A DNA stretch of 64,000 bases from Streptomyces fulvorobeus. GTDB lineage: Bacteria > Actinomycetota > Actinomycetes > Streptomycetales > Streptomycetaceae. The stretch is taken from positions 2,542,001-2,606,000 of the forward strand of contig NZ_BLWC01000001.1 of NCBI RefSeq assembly GCF_013167895.1. Direction: 5' to 3'. A model generated the notes under the pieces. The model had not been told where the DNA came from. It worked only from the letters and a program-made list of their open reading frames with translations, and ran no database searches. The position numbers and the translations under genes were made by a program. Positions 53,925 through 62,615 of this stretch are shown piece by piece (position 1 is the first letter of the stretch; each line of letters begins with the position of its first letter).

Positions 53925-56162
53925 TCAGACCCGGGTCAGCTCACGCCCGCCTCCCGCTTCCCCGCCGGAGGCGCCGGGGGCGTCGGCGAGCTCCTTGCGG
54001 AGCCCCTCACCCTCGACGTCCACGTTGGGCAGGGCGCGGTCCAGCCACCTCGGCAGCCACCAGGCGCGCTTGCCGAGCAGGGCCAGTACGGCGGGCACGA
54101 TCGCCATCCGCACCACGAACGCGTCGAAGAAGACGGCGATGGCGAGCGAGAAGCCGATCATCTTGATCATCGACTCGCTTGAGCTGATGAAACCGGAGAA
54201 GACCGCCATCATGATCACGGCCGCCGCCGTGACCACCCGGGCCCCGTGCTGGAAGCCGGTGACGATCGCCTGGCCGGGCGACTCCCCGTGGACGTACGCC
54301 TCACGCATCCGCGTGACGAGGAAGACCTCGTAGTCCATGGCGAGGCCGAAGACCACACCGACCATGAAGATCGGCATCATGCTCATGATCGGGCCGGTCT
54401 GTTCCACCCCGAAGAGCGAGCCGAGCCACCCCCACTGGAAGACCGCGACGACCGCGCCCAGGGCCGCGACGACCGAGAGCAGGAAGCCGAGGGCCGCCTT
54501 GAGGGGGACCAGGATCGAGCGGAAGACGAGCATCAGGAGCAGGAAGGCGAGGCCCACCACGAGCGCCAGGTAGGGCAGCAGCGCGTCGTTCATCTTCTGC
54601 GAGAAGTCGATGTTCATCGCGGTGGCGCCGGTGACCAGTACCTCGGCTCCGGTGTCCTTCCGGATGTCACCGCCCGCGTCGCGGATGGCGTGGACGAGCT
54701 CCTCGGTCTGCGCGGAGCTGGGCCGGTCCTGCGGGATGACCGTGATCGTCGCGGTGTCGCCCGCCTTGTTGAAGGCGGGCGGTGTGACGGCCACGACGTG
54801 CGGGATGGCCTCGATCTCCTCCGAGACCCGGTCGGCGGCCGCCTTGCCGTCCGAGCTGTCCGCCGTGTCGACGACGACCAGCAGCGGCCCGTTGAAGCCG
54901 GGACCGAAACCGTCCGACAGCAGGTCGTACGCCTGGCGCTGGGTGGTGCTCCTGGGCTGCGAGCCATCGTCGGGCAGGCCCATCTCCAGCGAGGCGGCCG
55001 GTACGGCGATGACACCGAGGCCCAGCACACCGACCAGCAGCACCCAGACCGGCTTGCGCAGCACGAACCGCGCCCAGCGGGTGCCCGCGTTCGCCTTCGG
55101 CCCGCTCGTGTCCCCGGCCTCGGCACGCGCGTCGGCGGTCCTGCGCGCCTTGCGTCCCATGATCCGCTTGCCCGCGAAGCCCAGCAGCGCCGGGACGAGG
55201 GTGAGCGCGATGACGACGGCGATCGCGACCGTACCGGCCGCGGCGAAGCCCATCTTCGACAGCATCGGGATGTTGACGACGGCCAGACCGGCGAGCGCGA
55301 TGACGACGGTGAGGCCCGCGAAGACGACCGCGGAACCGGCCGTGCCGACCGCGCGCCCCACGGCTTCCTCGCGTTCCCTGCCCTCGGACAGCTCGGCGCG
55401 GTAACGGGAGACGATGAACAGCGCGTAGTCGATGCCGACCGCGAGGCCGATCATCATCGCGAGGGTGGAGGTGGTCGAGCCGAGGTCCAGCACGTTCGCC
55501 AGGGCTGTGATCAGCGAGATGCCCACACCGACGCCGATGAGCGCGGTGACCAGGGGCAGCCCGGCGGCGATGAGCGAGCCGAAGGTGATGACGAGCACCA
55601 CGGCGGCGATGGCGACACCGATGATCTCGCCGGCTCCGGTGTGCGGCATCACCTGGAGCGCGTCACCACCGATCTCGACGGTCATGCCGCTCTTCTCGGC
55701 CGACGTGCCGGCCTCTTCCAGGGCCTCGCGCGTCTCCTCGGTCAGCTCCATGGAGTTGACCTCGTAGGAGACGGAGATGTAGGCCGTGGAACCGTCCTCG
55801 CTGACGGCCTTCGTGGCGTACGGGTCGGCGACCGAGGCTATCTGGTCCGAGCCGGACTTCAGCTCGCCGACGATGTCGGTGACCTCGGCCTTGTTCGCCG
55901 CGTCGGTCACCTTCTCGCCCTGGGGGGCCTTGAAGACGACCCGGGCGGTGGCGCCGTCCGCGCTGCCTCCGGGGAAGCGCTCTTCCAGCAGGTCGAAAGC
56001 CTTCTGGGCCTCCGTACCCGGTATGGAGAAGGAGCTCGATGTGGCGGGTGATGCGGAGGCCGCGCCGAATCCGGCGAGCGCCAGCAGTGCCACCCAGACG
56101 AGGGCGACGACGCGGCGGCGCCGGAAGGCGAACCGTCCGAGCTTGTAAAGGAAAGTGGCCAC
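53925..56162 (-). CDS. MMPL-family RND-type membrane exporter
   Basis: A 745-residue polytopic protein with two repeats of one helix, an exported domain and five helices. The membrane cluster with the functional Asp-Tyr pair appears as GLAVGIDYALFIVSRYR near residue 255 and GLAMDYEVFLVTRMRE near 610. It starts FLYKLGRFAFRRRRVVALVW. MMPL proteins export lipids, siderophores or polyketides using proton flux; substrate unknown. GTG 56162 is the start. The TetR gene 116 bases upstream on the same strand probably represses this exporter. Confidence 0.93.
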   Translation of the reverse strand: MATFLYKLGRFAFRRRRVVALVWVALLALAGFGAASASPATSSSFSIPGTEAQKAFDLLEERFPGGSADGATARVVFKAPQGEKVTDAANKAEVTDIVGELKSGSDQIASVADPYATKAVSEDGSTAYISVSYEVNSMELTEETREALEEAGTSAEKSGMTVEIGGDALQVMPHTGAGEIIGVAIAAVVLVITFGSLIAAGLPLVTALIGVGVGISLITALANVLDLGSTTSTLAMMIGLAVGIDYALFIVSRYRAELSEGREREEAVGRAVGTAGSAVVFAGLTVVIALAGLAVVNIPMLSKMGFAAAGTVAIAVVIALTLVPALLGFAGKRIMGRKARRTADARAEAGDTSGPKANAGTRWARFVLRKPVWVLLVGVLGLGVIAVPAASLEMGLPDDGSQPRSTTQRQAYDLLSDGFGPGFNGPLLVVVDTADSSDGKAAADRVSEEIEAIPHVVAVTPPAFNKAGDTATITVIPQDRPSSAQTEELVHAIRDAGGDIRKDTGAEVLVTGATAMNIDFSQKMNDALLPYLALVVGLAFLLLMLVFRSILVPLKAALGFLLSVVAALGAVVAVFQWGWLGSLFGVEQTGPIMSMMPIFMVGVVFGLAMDYEVFLVTRMREAYVHGESPGQAIVTGFQHGARVVTAAAVIMMAVFSGFISSSESMIKMIGFSLAIAVFFDAFVVRMAIVPAVLALLGKRAWWLPRWLDRALPNVDVEGEGLRKELADAPGASGGEAGGGRELTRV

Positions 56163-56278
56163 GAGGGCGTACTCCCGGTCAGGTCGAGTGGAAATGGGCG
56201 TGAAGAACCAGCCCGACGACGAGAGCGGCGTGTCAGGTGGGGCTGCGGGGAGAGGGCCGTACGGAAGGGACGGGGACG

Positions 56279-56848
56279 TCAGACGCCGAGGGCGGGGAGG
56301 ACCACGGCGTCGAAGTAGTCACGGATATACGCCTGGTCGACTGCGCGGTCGTCGACCAGCTGCCGGGCGGCGAAGGCGCCGATCAGCATGTGCGGTACGT
56401 ATTTCAGCGCCGGATTGTCCGCGCGCAGTTCACCCCGGCCCACGGCCCGGTCGAGCAGCGTTTCGAGGCCGGTCATCTCCGGCTCGATCAGCAGCTCGCG
56501 CAGCGCCTGGTGCAGATCGGGATTCTCGTGGATGGCGTGTCCCAGACCCCGGATCAGCGCGGAGTCCTTCTCCATCTGGCAGTCGTCGCTACGGCTGAGT
56601 GCGGCGTGGAAGTCCCCCCGCAGCGAACCGGTGTCGATCTCGGCGAGACTCACCGGCTTGTTGTGCCGCAGGGCGGTGACGACCAGCTTGGGCTTGCTCC
56701 CCCACTGGCGGTAGAGGGTGGCCTTGCTGGAATGGGTGCGCTGGGCGACGGCGTCCATGGTCAGGGCGTCGTAACCGACTTCACGGAGCAGGTCGAGGAC
56801 GGCGGCGAACAGCTCGCTCTCACGCTCTGGCGTGAGTCTGGTGCCCAT
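56279..56848 (-). CDS. TetR-family repressor of the MMPL exporter
   Basis: A 189-residue regulator. The N-terminal helix-turn-helix is LREVGYDALTMDAVAQRTHS then SKATLYRQWGSKPKLV (about residues 22-57). The C-terminal domain belongs to the TetR_C group with EMTGLETLLDRAVGRGEL. Two strong palindromes lie upstream in the region shared with the tricorn protease gene, so autorepression and control of both directions is likely. ATG 56848. Confidence 0.9.
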   Translation of the reverse strand: MGTRLTPERESELFAAVLDLLREVGYDALTMDAVAQRTHSSKATLYRQWGSKPKLVVTALRHNKPVSLAEIDTGSLRGDFHAALSRSDDCQMEKDSALIRGLGHAIHENPDLHQALRELLIEPEMTGLETLLDRAVGRGELRADNPALKYVPHMLIGAFAARQLVDDRAVDQAYIRDYFDAVVLPALGV

Positions 56849-56915
56849 GTGCCGACCTCCCGTCCGCAGGTCCGCCGACCGGCCGGGGACCCTGAGTGGA
56901 TCACCGGTCCGTCGA

Positions 56916-56930
56916 ACGAAACCGTTTCGT
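56916..56930. promoter_or_regulatory. TetR operator candidate 1
   Basis: ACGAAA-CCG-TTTCGT is a perfect inverted repeat, 68 bases upstream of the TetR gene. It shares the CGAAAC/GTTTCG core with the second palindrome, whose centre lies 44.5 bases away, about four helical turns. Confidence 0.7.
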
Positions 56931-56957
56931 ACACCAGAACTCTACTCCCGCCCGGGA

Positions 56958-56977
56958 GCGAAACGAAGTCGTTTCGC
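56958..56977. promoter_or_regulatory. TetR operator candidate 2
   Basis: GCGAAACGA-AG-TCGTTTCGC is a perfect 20-bp palindrome, 47 bases before the tricorn ATG. It is the most symmetric short site in the window. Confidence 0.75.
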
Positions 56978-57023
56978 TTGTGGGCTGCACCACAAGTTGC
57001 CGCCCGCCGCGCGCACCGAAAGC

Positions 57024-60000
57024 ATGGGGAAGGTGAGTGACGACGTGGCGTATCTCCGGTTCCCGCACCTCCACAAGGACCTGCTGTGCTTCGCGGCCGA
57101 GGACGACCTGTGGGTCGCTCCCCTCGCCGCCGCCGGGCACCGGCCCGGCCGCGCCTGGCGGGTGACCGTAGACCGCACACGGGTCAGCCACCCGCGCTTC
57201 TCGCCCGACGGCAGCCGCATCGCCTACACGACCTGGCGGACGCTCGACCCCGAGATCCACCTGGCCCCCGTCGACGGCGGGGCCGCCCGCAGACTCACCT
57301 ACTGGGGCTCGACCGACGCCCGGGTCTGCGGCTGGAGCCCCGACCCGGGCGACGCCTCGCAGATTCTCGCCGTCTCCTCGCACAACCAGCCGTTCTCCTA
57401 CTTCTCCTGGGCCTACAGCGTCCCCACCGACGGCAGCCCCGGCGGCAGACTGCCCTGGGGCCCGGTCTCCGCCCTCGCGGTCGCCGACATCGACGGGGAG
57501 CGGCGCACGCTGCTGCTCACCGGCACCCCGCCGCACGAACCGGCGGCGTGGAAGCGCTACCGGGGCGGGGCCACGGGGCGGCTCTGGCTGCACGGGAAGC
57601 GGCTGCTGCCGGACATCGGGGGGCATCTGGACTCCCCGATGATCGTCGGGCGGCGCATCGCGTTCCTCTCCGACCACCAGGGTGTGGGGAACCTGTACTC
57701 GTGCGCGCTGGACGGCCAGGATCTGCGCCGCCACACGGACCACGACGCCTTCTACGCCCGTAACGCCTCCAGCGACGGCCACCGGGTCGTCTACCAGTGC
57801 GGCGGCGAGGTGTGGCTGGTCGACGACCTCGAAGCGCCGGACGCCGTGCCGCGGAAGCTGGAGATCCGGCTCGGCGGGCCCCGCACCGGGCGGCGCGCGT
57901 ACCAGGTGCCGGCCGCGAGCAACGTCGACTCGCTGTCGGTCGACGAGACGGGCCGGGCGAGCGCCGTCGCCGTACGCGGCAGCCTGTACTGGCTCACGCA
58001 CCGCGACGGCCCCGCCCGCACGATCACCGGCACGCCCGGGGTGCGGGTGCGGCTGCCGGAGATGCTCGGCAGCGGCGGCCAGGTCGCGTACGTGACGGAC
58101 GCGGACGGCGAGGACGCGATCGAGATCTCCTACCTGCCCAGGGCCAGCGGCGACCGCGCGCCCCGGCGGCTCGCCTCGGGGAAGCTCGGCCGGGTGGAGG
58201 AGATGGCCTCCGACCCGGAGGGCGAACGGCTCGCCATCGCCTCGAACGACGGGCGGCTGCTGCTCCTGGACACGGCGGAGGCGGTCGTCGCCGAGGCGGT
58301 GGCCGCGGAGTCCACCGGGGAGCGGGCCGGCACCGGTTCCACCCGGGCCGACCTCGTCCGCGCGGTGGACGAGGCCACCGCGCAGGCAGCAGGCAGCGAG
58401 GTCACCGAGCTGATCCGCTCCACCAACGGCCCGGTCCGCGACCTGGCGTTCTCGCCGGACGGGCACTGGCTGACCTGGTCGCACCCGGGCGTCGGCCGGT
58501 CCCTGCGCCAGATCAAGCTGGCGCGGATCACCGGGCCCGGCTCCCCCGTCATCGTCGACGTGACCAACGGCCGCTTCGAGGACGAGAACCCCGTCTTCAC
58601 GGGGGACGGCCGCTACCTCGCCTTCCTCTCCTGGCGCGGCTTCGACCCGGTGTACGACGTCCACACCGGCGACCTCTCCTTCCCGCTGGGCTGCCGCCCG
58701 TACCTGGTCCCGCTCTCCTCGGCCACCCCGTCGCCCTTCGCGCTGCTGCCGGACGGCCGTCCGGCGGCGGGCGGCCTCGATCCGGTGGACATTCCCGAGG
58801 GCGGTACGGGGGAGGCGGCGGCGGTCACCGTCGAGTTCGAGGGGCTGGAGAGCCGGGTGACGCCGTTCCCGGTCTCGGCGTCGAAGTACTCGGCGCTGCG
58901 CCCGGTCAGCGGCGGCGGTCTGGTCTGGCTGCGCTGGCCGATCTCGGGCGCGCTGGGCGAGACGTTCGCCAACCCGGCGGACATGTCCGGGCGGCCCACG
59001 CTGGAGCACTTCAACATCGCCAAGGCCCGCAGGACCGAACTCGTCGACCACCTGGACTGGTTCGCCGTCAGCGGTGACGCGAGCCGGCTGGTCGTCATGG
59101 ACGAGGGCGAGCTGCGCGCCGTCCCGGCGACCGAGGCCGGCGACAACGACTCGACGGTCTACCTCGATCTGCGCCGCATCCTGCACGAGGCCGACCCGCC
59201 CGCGGAGTGGCGCCAGGCGTTCGGGGAAGCGGGGCGGATCATCCGCTCCTACTTCTGGGAACCGGACATGTGCGGCATCGACTGGCCCGCGGTGCTCGAC
59301 CAGTACCGCCCCCTGGTCGAACGGGTCGCGTCCCCGGACGAGTTCGCCGACCTCCTGCGCGAGGTCCTGGGCGAACTGGGCACCTCGCACGCGTACGTCT
59401 CCCCGGCCCGCCGCAACGAGGGACCGCCGCACTACCAGCGGGCGATCGGGCTGCTCGGCGCCAACCTGGTGTGCCGGGACGGCGAGTGGCTGGTCCAGCA
59501 CATCCTGCCCGGCGACTCCTCGGACTCCAAGGCGCGCTCACCGCTCGCCGGTACGGGGATCAGGGAGGGCGCGGTCCTGACCCATGTCGACGGGCGGCCC
59601 GTCGACCCGGTCGCGGGGCCCTATCCGCTGCTCACGGCGGCGGGCGGCACGACGGTGGAGCTGACGTTCAGCACGGCGGGGTGCGGCCGGCCACGCCGCG
59701 TCGCGATCCTCCCGCTGATCGACGAGCGCCCGCTGCGGTACCAGAACTGGGTGGCCAAACGCCGTGAGGTGGTACGGGAGCTGAGCGGCGGCAGGTGCGG
59801 CTATCTGCACATCCCCGACATGGGCGGCTCCGGGTGGGCCCAGTTCAACCGCGATCTGCGGCTTGAGGTCTCGCGTCCGGCGCTGATCGTGGACGTACGG
59901 GGCAACGCGGGCGGGCACATCAGCGAGCTGGTCGTGGAGAAGCTGACCCGCAGGATTCTCGGCTGGGACCTGACACGCAACGCCCAGGCGGTCTCGTACG

Positions 60001-60416
60001 CGTCCAGCGCGCCGAGGGGGCCGGTGGTGGCCCTCGCCGACGAGGCGACGTCCTCGGACGGTGACATGATCACCGCCGCGTTCCGGCTGCTGGGGCTGGG
60101 ACCCGTGGTGGGGCAGCGCACCTGGGGCGGGGTGGTCGGGATGACGGGGCGCCACCGTCTGGGTGACGGCACGGTGATCACGGTGCCGATGAACGCCGCG
60201 TGGTTCGACACGTACGGCTGGTCGGTGGAGAACCACGGTGTGGAACCGGACCTGGAGGCGCTGCGCACGCCGCTGGACTGGGCGGAGGGGCGGCACGCGG
60301 TGCTGGACGACGCGGTACGGGTGGCGCTGAGCCTGCTGGAGAAGCATCCGGCGTCGACACCGCCGACGTACGCGACGGCCCCGGTACTGCGCCGCCCACC
60401 GCTGCCGCCGCGCTGA
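57024..60416 (+). CDS. Tricorn protease (S41 family)
   Basis: A 1130-residue cytosolic self-compartmentalising peptidase that trims proteasome or Clp products. In order: two beta-propellers (about 20-340 and 340-690, with FSPDGSRIAYTTW and FSPDGHWLTWSHP blades), the C1 domain, a PDZ domain (IREGAVLTHVDGRPVDPV) and the C2 catalytic domain. The catalytic set is recognisable: His789 in GTSHAYVS, Ser1011 in DEATSSDGDM and Glu1074 in NHGVEPD. ATG 57024 was chosen, with GTG 57033 possible. It shares a double operator with the TetR/MMPL genes, so it may be a member of that regulon. Confidence 0.92.
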   Translation: MGKVSDDVAYLRFPHLHKDLLCFAAEDDLWVAPLAAAGHRPGRAWRVTVDRTRVSHPRFSPDGSRIAYTTWRTLDPEIHLAPVDGGAARRLTYWGSTDARVCGWSPDPGDASQILAVSSHNQPFSYFSWAYSVPTDGSPGGRLPWGPVSALAVADIDGERRTLLLTGTPPHEPAAWKRYRGGATGRLWLHGKRLLPDIGGHLDSPMIVGRRIAFLSDHQGVGNLYSCALDGQDLRRHTDHDAFYARNASSDGHRVVYQCGGEVWLVDDLEAPDAVPRKLEIRLGGPRTGRRAYQVPAASNVDSLSVDETGRASAVAVRGSLYWLTHRDGPARTITGTPGVRVRLPEMLGSGGQVAYVTDADGEDAIEISYLPRASGDRAPRRLASGKLGRVEEMASDPEGERLAIASNDGRLLLLDTAEAVVAEAVAAESTGERAGTGSTRADLVRAVDEATAQAAGSEVTELIRSTNGPVRDLAFSPDGHWLTWSHPGVGRSLRQIKLARITGPGSPVIVDVTNGRFEDENPVFTGDGRYLAFLSWRGFDPVYDVHTGDLSFPLGCRPYLVPLSSATPSPFALLPDGRPAAGGLDPVDIPEGGTGEAAAVTVEFEGLESRVTPFPVSASKYSALRPVSGGGLVWLRWPISGALGETFANPADMSGRPTLEHFNIAKARRTELVDHLDWFAVSGDASRLVVMDEGELRAVPATEAGDNDSTVYLDLRRILHEADPPAEWRQAFGEAGRIIRSYFWEPDMCGIDWPAVLDQYRPLVERVASPDEFADLLREVLGELGTSHAYVSPARRNEGPPHYQRAIGLLGANLVCRDGEWLVQHILPGDSSDSKARSPLAGTGIREGAVLTHVDGRPVDPVAGPYPLLTAAGGTTVELTFSTAGCGRPRRVAILPLIDERPLRYQNWVAKRREVVRELSGGRCGYLHIPDMGGSGWAQFNRDLRLEVSRPALIVDVRGNAGGHISELVVEKLTRRILGWDLTRNAQAVSYASSAPRGPVVALADEATSSDGDMITAAFRLLGLGPVVGQRTWGGVVGMTGRHRLGDGTVITVPMNAAWFDTYGWSVENHGVEPDLEALRTPLDWAEGRHAVLDDAVRVALSLLEKHPASTPPTYATAPVLRRPPLPPR

Positions 60417-60443
60417 GACCCGGCGCCCCGGGGCAGCACGAAA

Positions 60444-60469
60444 GGCGCACCCGGCGAACCGGGTGCGCC
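60444..60469. terminator. Bidirectional terminator after the tricorn gene
   Basis: A perfect 11-bp stem GGCGCACCCGG / CCGGGTGCGCC with a CGAA tetraloop, midway in the 99-base gap between converging genes. Confidence 0.85.
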
Positions 60470-60515
60470 CCTCGCAGCGCGGACGCGCGGGCGCGGGATC
60501 AGGCCGCCGCGGACG

Positions 60516-60713
60516 TCAGCGGTCGAAGCGCTCGCGCGCGTCGTCCGTCATGTCCTGGGAGCGGTCGCGGAGTCCGGACCGCTCCGCACCCCGTTCCGGC
60601 TCATCGGACGAGCGCTCCCGCGCCGCCCCGCCCTTCTCGTCGGCCATCTTCTTCCGCTTGGCCTGGTCGGCGAGCTCCTGCGCCTTGTCCTTGAACTGGT
60701 CTGCGATGCCCAT
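60516..60713 (-). CDS. Small, highly charged protein of unknown function
   Basis: A 65-residue hydrophilic protein, MGIADQFKDKAQELADQAKR then a Glu/Arg/Ser-rich tail. It is probably partly helical, partly disordered. It resembles the short stress-type proteins (CsbD-like or similar) common in streptomycetes, but I cannot place it firmly. ATG 60713 has AGGAGC upstream. It stands alone between the tricorn terminator and the SDR gene. Confidence 0.6.
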   Translation of the reverse strand: MGIADQFKDKAQELADQAKRKKMADEKGGAARERSSDEPERGAERSGLRDRSQDMTDDARERFDR

Positions 60714-60804
60714 GCTGTTCGCTCCTATGGGTAATGCCGGGGGTCGGCCCCGTCGCCCGGGGCCTCGACCAGATTTACACGTCAGGACATGCGGCGCATT
60801 TCGT

Positions 60805-61689
60805 TCAGTTACTCTGCGTGCGCTCTTCCTGGTCCGCCGCGCCCCCGGCCCCCACGAGACCCGTGCCGACGCCGGACAGCCGGTCCCCGAACCGGGCCAT
60901 CTCGCGCTGGCCGACGATCCCGATGACCGTCGGCAGACAGCCGCGTACCGACTGCATCCCCCGCAGCCACCACTGCGCGTACACGTGCGAGGAGCGCCGC
61001 TCGATCCCCGCCACGATCCGGTCGACGGCCGGGCCGAGGGGGTACGTGCGGTTCGCCGGCCACGGCAGCCGCTGCCGCAGCTCGCGCATCACGTCGTCCT
61101 GGTCGGCGCCCCGCACCATGTCCGTGTCCGTCCAGGACAGGTAACCGACCCCGACCCGCACGCCCCGGTACCCGACCTCGGCCCGCAGGCTGTGCGCGAA
61201 CGCCTCGACGCCCGACTTCGACGCGCAGTACGCGGTCATCATCGGCGCCGGGGTGAGCGCGGCCAGCGAGGCGATCTGGAGGAAGTACCCGCGGCTCTCC
61301 ATGAGCACCGGCAGGAACGCCCGTCCTGTCACCGCCCCGCCGATGAGGTTGACCTCTATGACCCGCCGCCAGGCGTCCGGGTCGGAGTCGACGAACGGCC
61401 CGCCCGCGGCGACGCCCGCGTTCGCCACGACCACGTCGACCTTGCCGAACCGCTGCTCGACCTCCTGGGCGACCCGGGCCATCGCCACATGGTCGGTGAC
61501 GTCCGCGTGCCAGTGGCCGCTCTCCCCGTGCAGCCGCCCGGAGACCTGCTTCAGCTCGTCCGGCTCCAGGCCGACCAGCGCCAGCGTCGCGCCGCGCGCC
61601 GAAAGCTTGCGGGCCAGCAGCTCTCCCACCCCGCGCGCGGCCCCGGTGACGACGACGACCTGGCCCTCAAGACTGCGCCTGCCGCTCAT
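60805..61689 (-). CDS. Short-chain dehydrogenase/reductase (SadH-like)
   Basis: A 294-residue SDR. TGAARGVGELLARKL near residue 15, NAGVAAGG near 87, the Ser of QIASLAAL near 140 and YCASKSGVEAFAHSLRAEV near 153 are conserved. A C-terminal extension of about 50 residues with YPLGPAVDRIVAGIERRSSH marks the long-chain alcohol/aldehyde type that sits in mymA-like clusters. ATG 61689 overlaps the hydrolase stop (ATGA). The likely role is oxidation or reduction of an aliphatic alcohol in the same pathway as its neighbours. Confidence 0.9.
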   Translation of the reverse strand: MSGRRSLEGQVVVVTGAARGVGELLARKLSARGATLALVGLEPDELKQVSGRLHGESGHWHADVTDHVAMARVAQEVEQRFGKVDVVVANAGVAAGGPFVDSDPDAWRRVIEVNLIGGAVTGRAFLPVLMESRGYFLQIASLAALTPAPMMTAYCASKSGVEAFAHSLRAEVGYRGVRVGVGYLSWTDTDMVRGADQDDVMRELRQRLPWPANRTYPLGPAVDRIVAGIERRSSHVYAQWWLRGMQSVRGCLPTVIGIVGQREMARFGDRLSGVGTGLVGAGGAADQEERTQSN

Positions 61690-62615
61690 GCGGCCTCCTC
61701 CTTGCCCATGCCGGCCACCGCGACGTACTCGGCCACCAGTTCGCGTATCTTCGCCGTGACCACTTCCGGCGCCTCCACCGGTGTCATGTGGCCGATGCCC
61801 GTGAGCTCGGTCAGTCCGAGGCCCTGCGGCAGCGCCGCGGCCACCGCCCTGGCGTGTACCGGCGGGGTCAGCCGGTCGTCCGTACCCGCGATCACCGCGG
61901 TGGGCGCCCGCAACTCCCGTACGCCCGCCTCTATGTCGAGTTCGGCGAGCACGTTCCCCCACGCCACCCGCGCCCGCCGCGGGCACGCGTGCACGATCCG
62001 GGCGCAGAGGTCCACCCGCTCCGGCGCCGAACCGGCGCCCATGGTGGCGTACCTGAGTATCTTCTTCGACCACGGAGTGACCGGGCCGAGCGGCGCCCGC
62101 GCGCCGAGAACGGCGCGGGTGAGGCGGGTGCGGAGCGCGCCGGCCCTCAGCGGGAGGACCAGCGACTCGGCGAGCAGCCGCGAACTGCCGGTGCTGCACA
62201 GCAGGACCGCTGCCGCGTGCTCCCGCAGCCCGGCCCGCCGGGAGGCCGCCATCAGCGTCATCCCGCCCATGGAGTGCCCGGCGAGCACCGCCTTCTCCCC
62301 CGGGGCGAGGGTGGCCGCCAGGACGGCTTCGAGGTCGTCGGCGAGGGCGTTCGTGCTGTAGCCGGCGACGCCGCCCTGCGGCGACCCGCCGTGTCCGCGC
62401 TGGTCGTAGGCGATGACCCGGTGATCGGCCGCCAGGTCGCGTATCTGGGCGGCCCAGAAGTGGGTGTTGCAGGTCCAGCCGTGCGCGAGCAGCACGGCGG
62501 GGGCGCCTTCGGGTCCGTGCAGTTCGACGTGGATGCGCGAGCCGTCCGCCGAGACAGCGGTCAGTTCGCGTACGGGTATGGGCGGCGCGTCCTGGCGTCG
62601 CAGCGGCCTGCTCAT
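61686..62615 (-). CDS. Alpha/beta hydrolase
   Basis: A 309-residue hydrolase. Oxyanion region LLAHGWTCNTHFW near residue 45, nucleophile elbow LAGHSMGGMTL near 112, acid in GTDDRLTPP near 245 and catalytic His in GIGHMTPVE near 273 make a complete triad. There is no signal peptide. Start and stop both overlap neighbours by four bases. Placed between a Baeyer-Villiger-type monooxygenase and an SDR, ester cleavage after oxygen insertion is the natural guess. Confidence 0.9.
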   Translation of the reverse strand: MSRPLRRQDAPPIPVRELTAVSADGSRIHVELHGPEGAPAVLLAHGWTCNTHFWAAQIRDLAADHRVIAYDQRGHGGSPQGGVAGYSTNALADDLEAVLAATLAPGEKAVLAGHSMGGMTLMAASRRAGLREHAAAVLLCSTGSSRLLAESLVLPLRAGALRTRLTRAVLGARAPLGPVTPWSKKILRYATMGAGSAPERVDLCARIVHACPRRARVAWGNVLAELDIEAGVRELRAPTAVIAGTDDRLTPPVHARAVAAALPQGLGLTELTGIGHMTPVEAPEVVTAKIRELVAEYVAVAGMGKEEAA

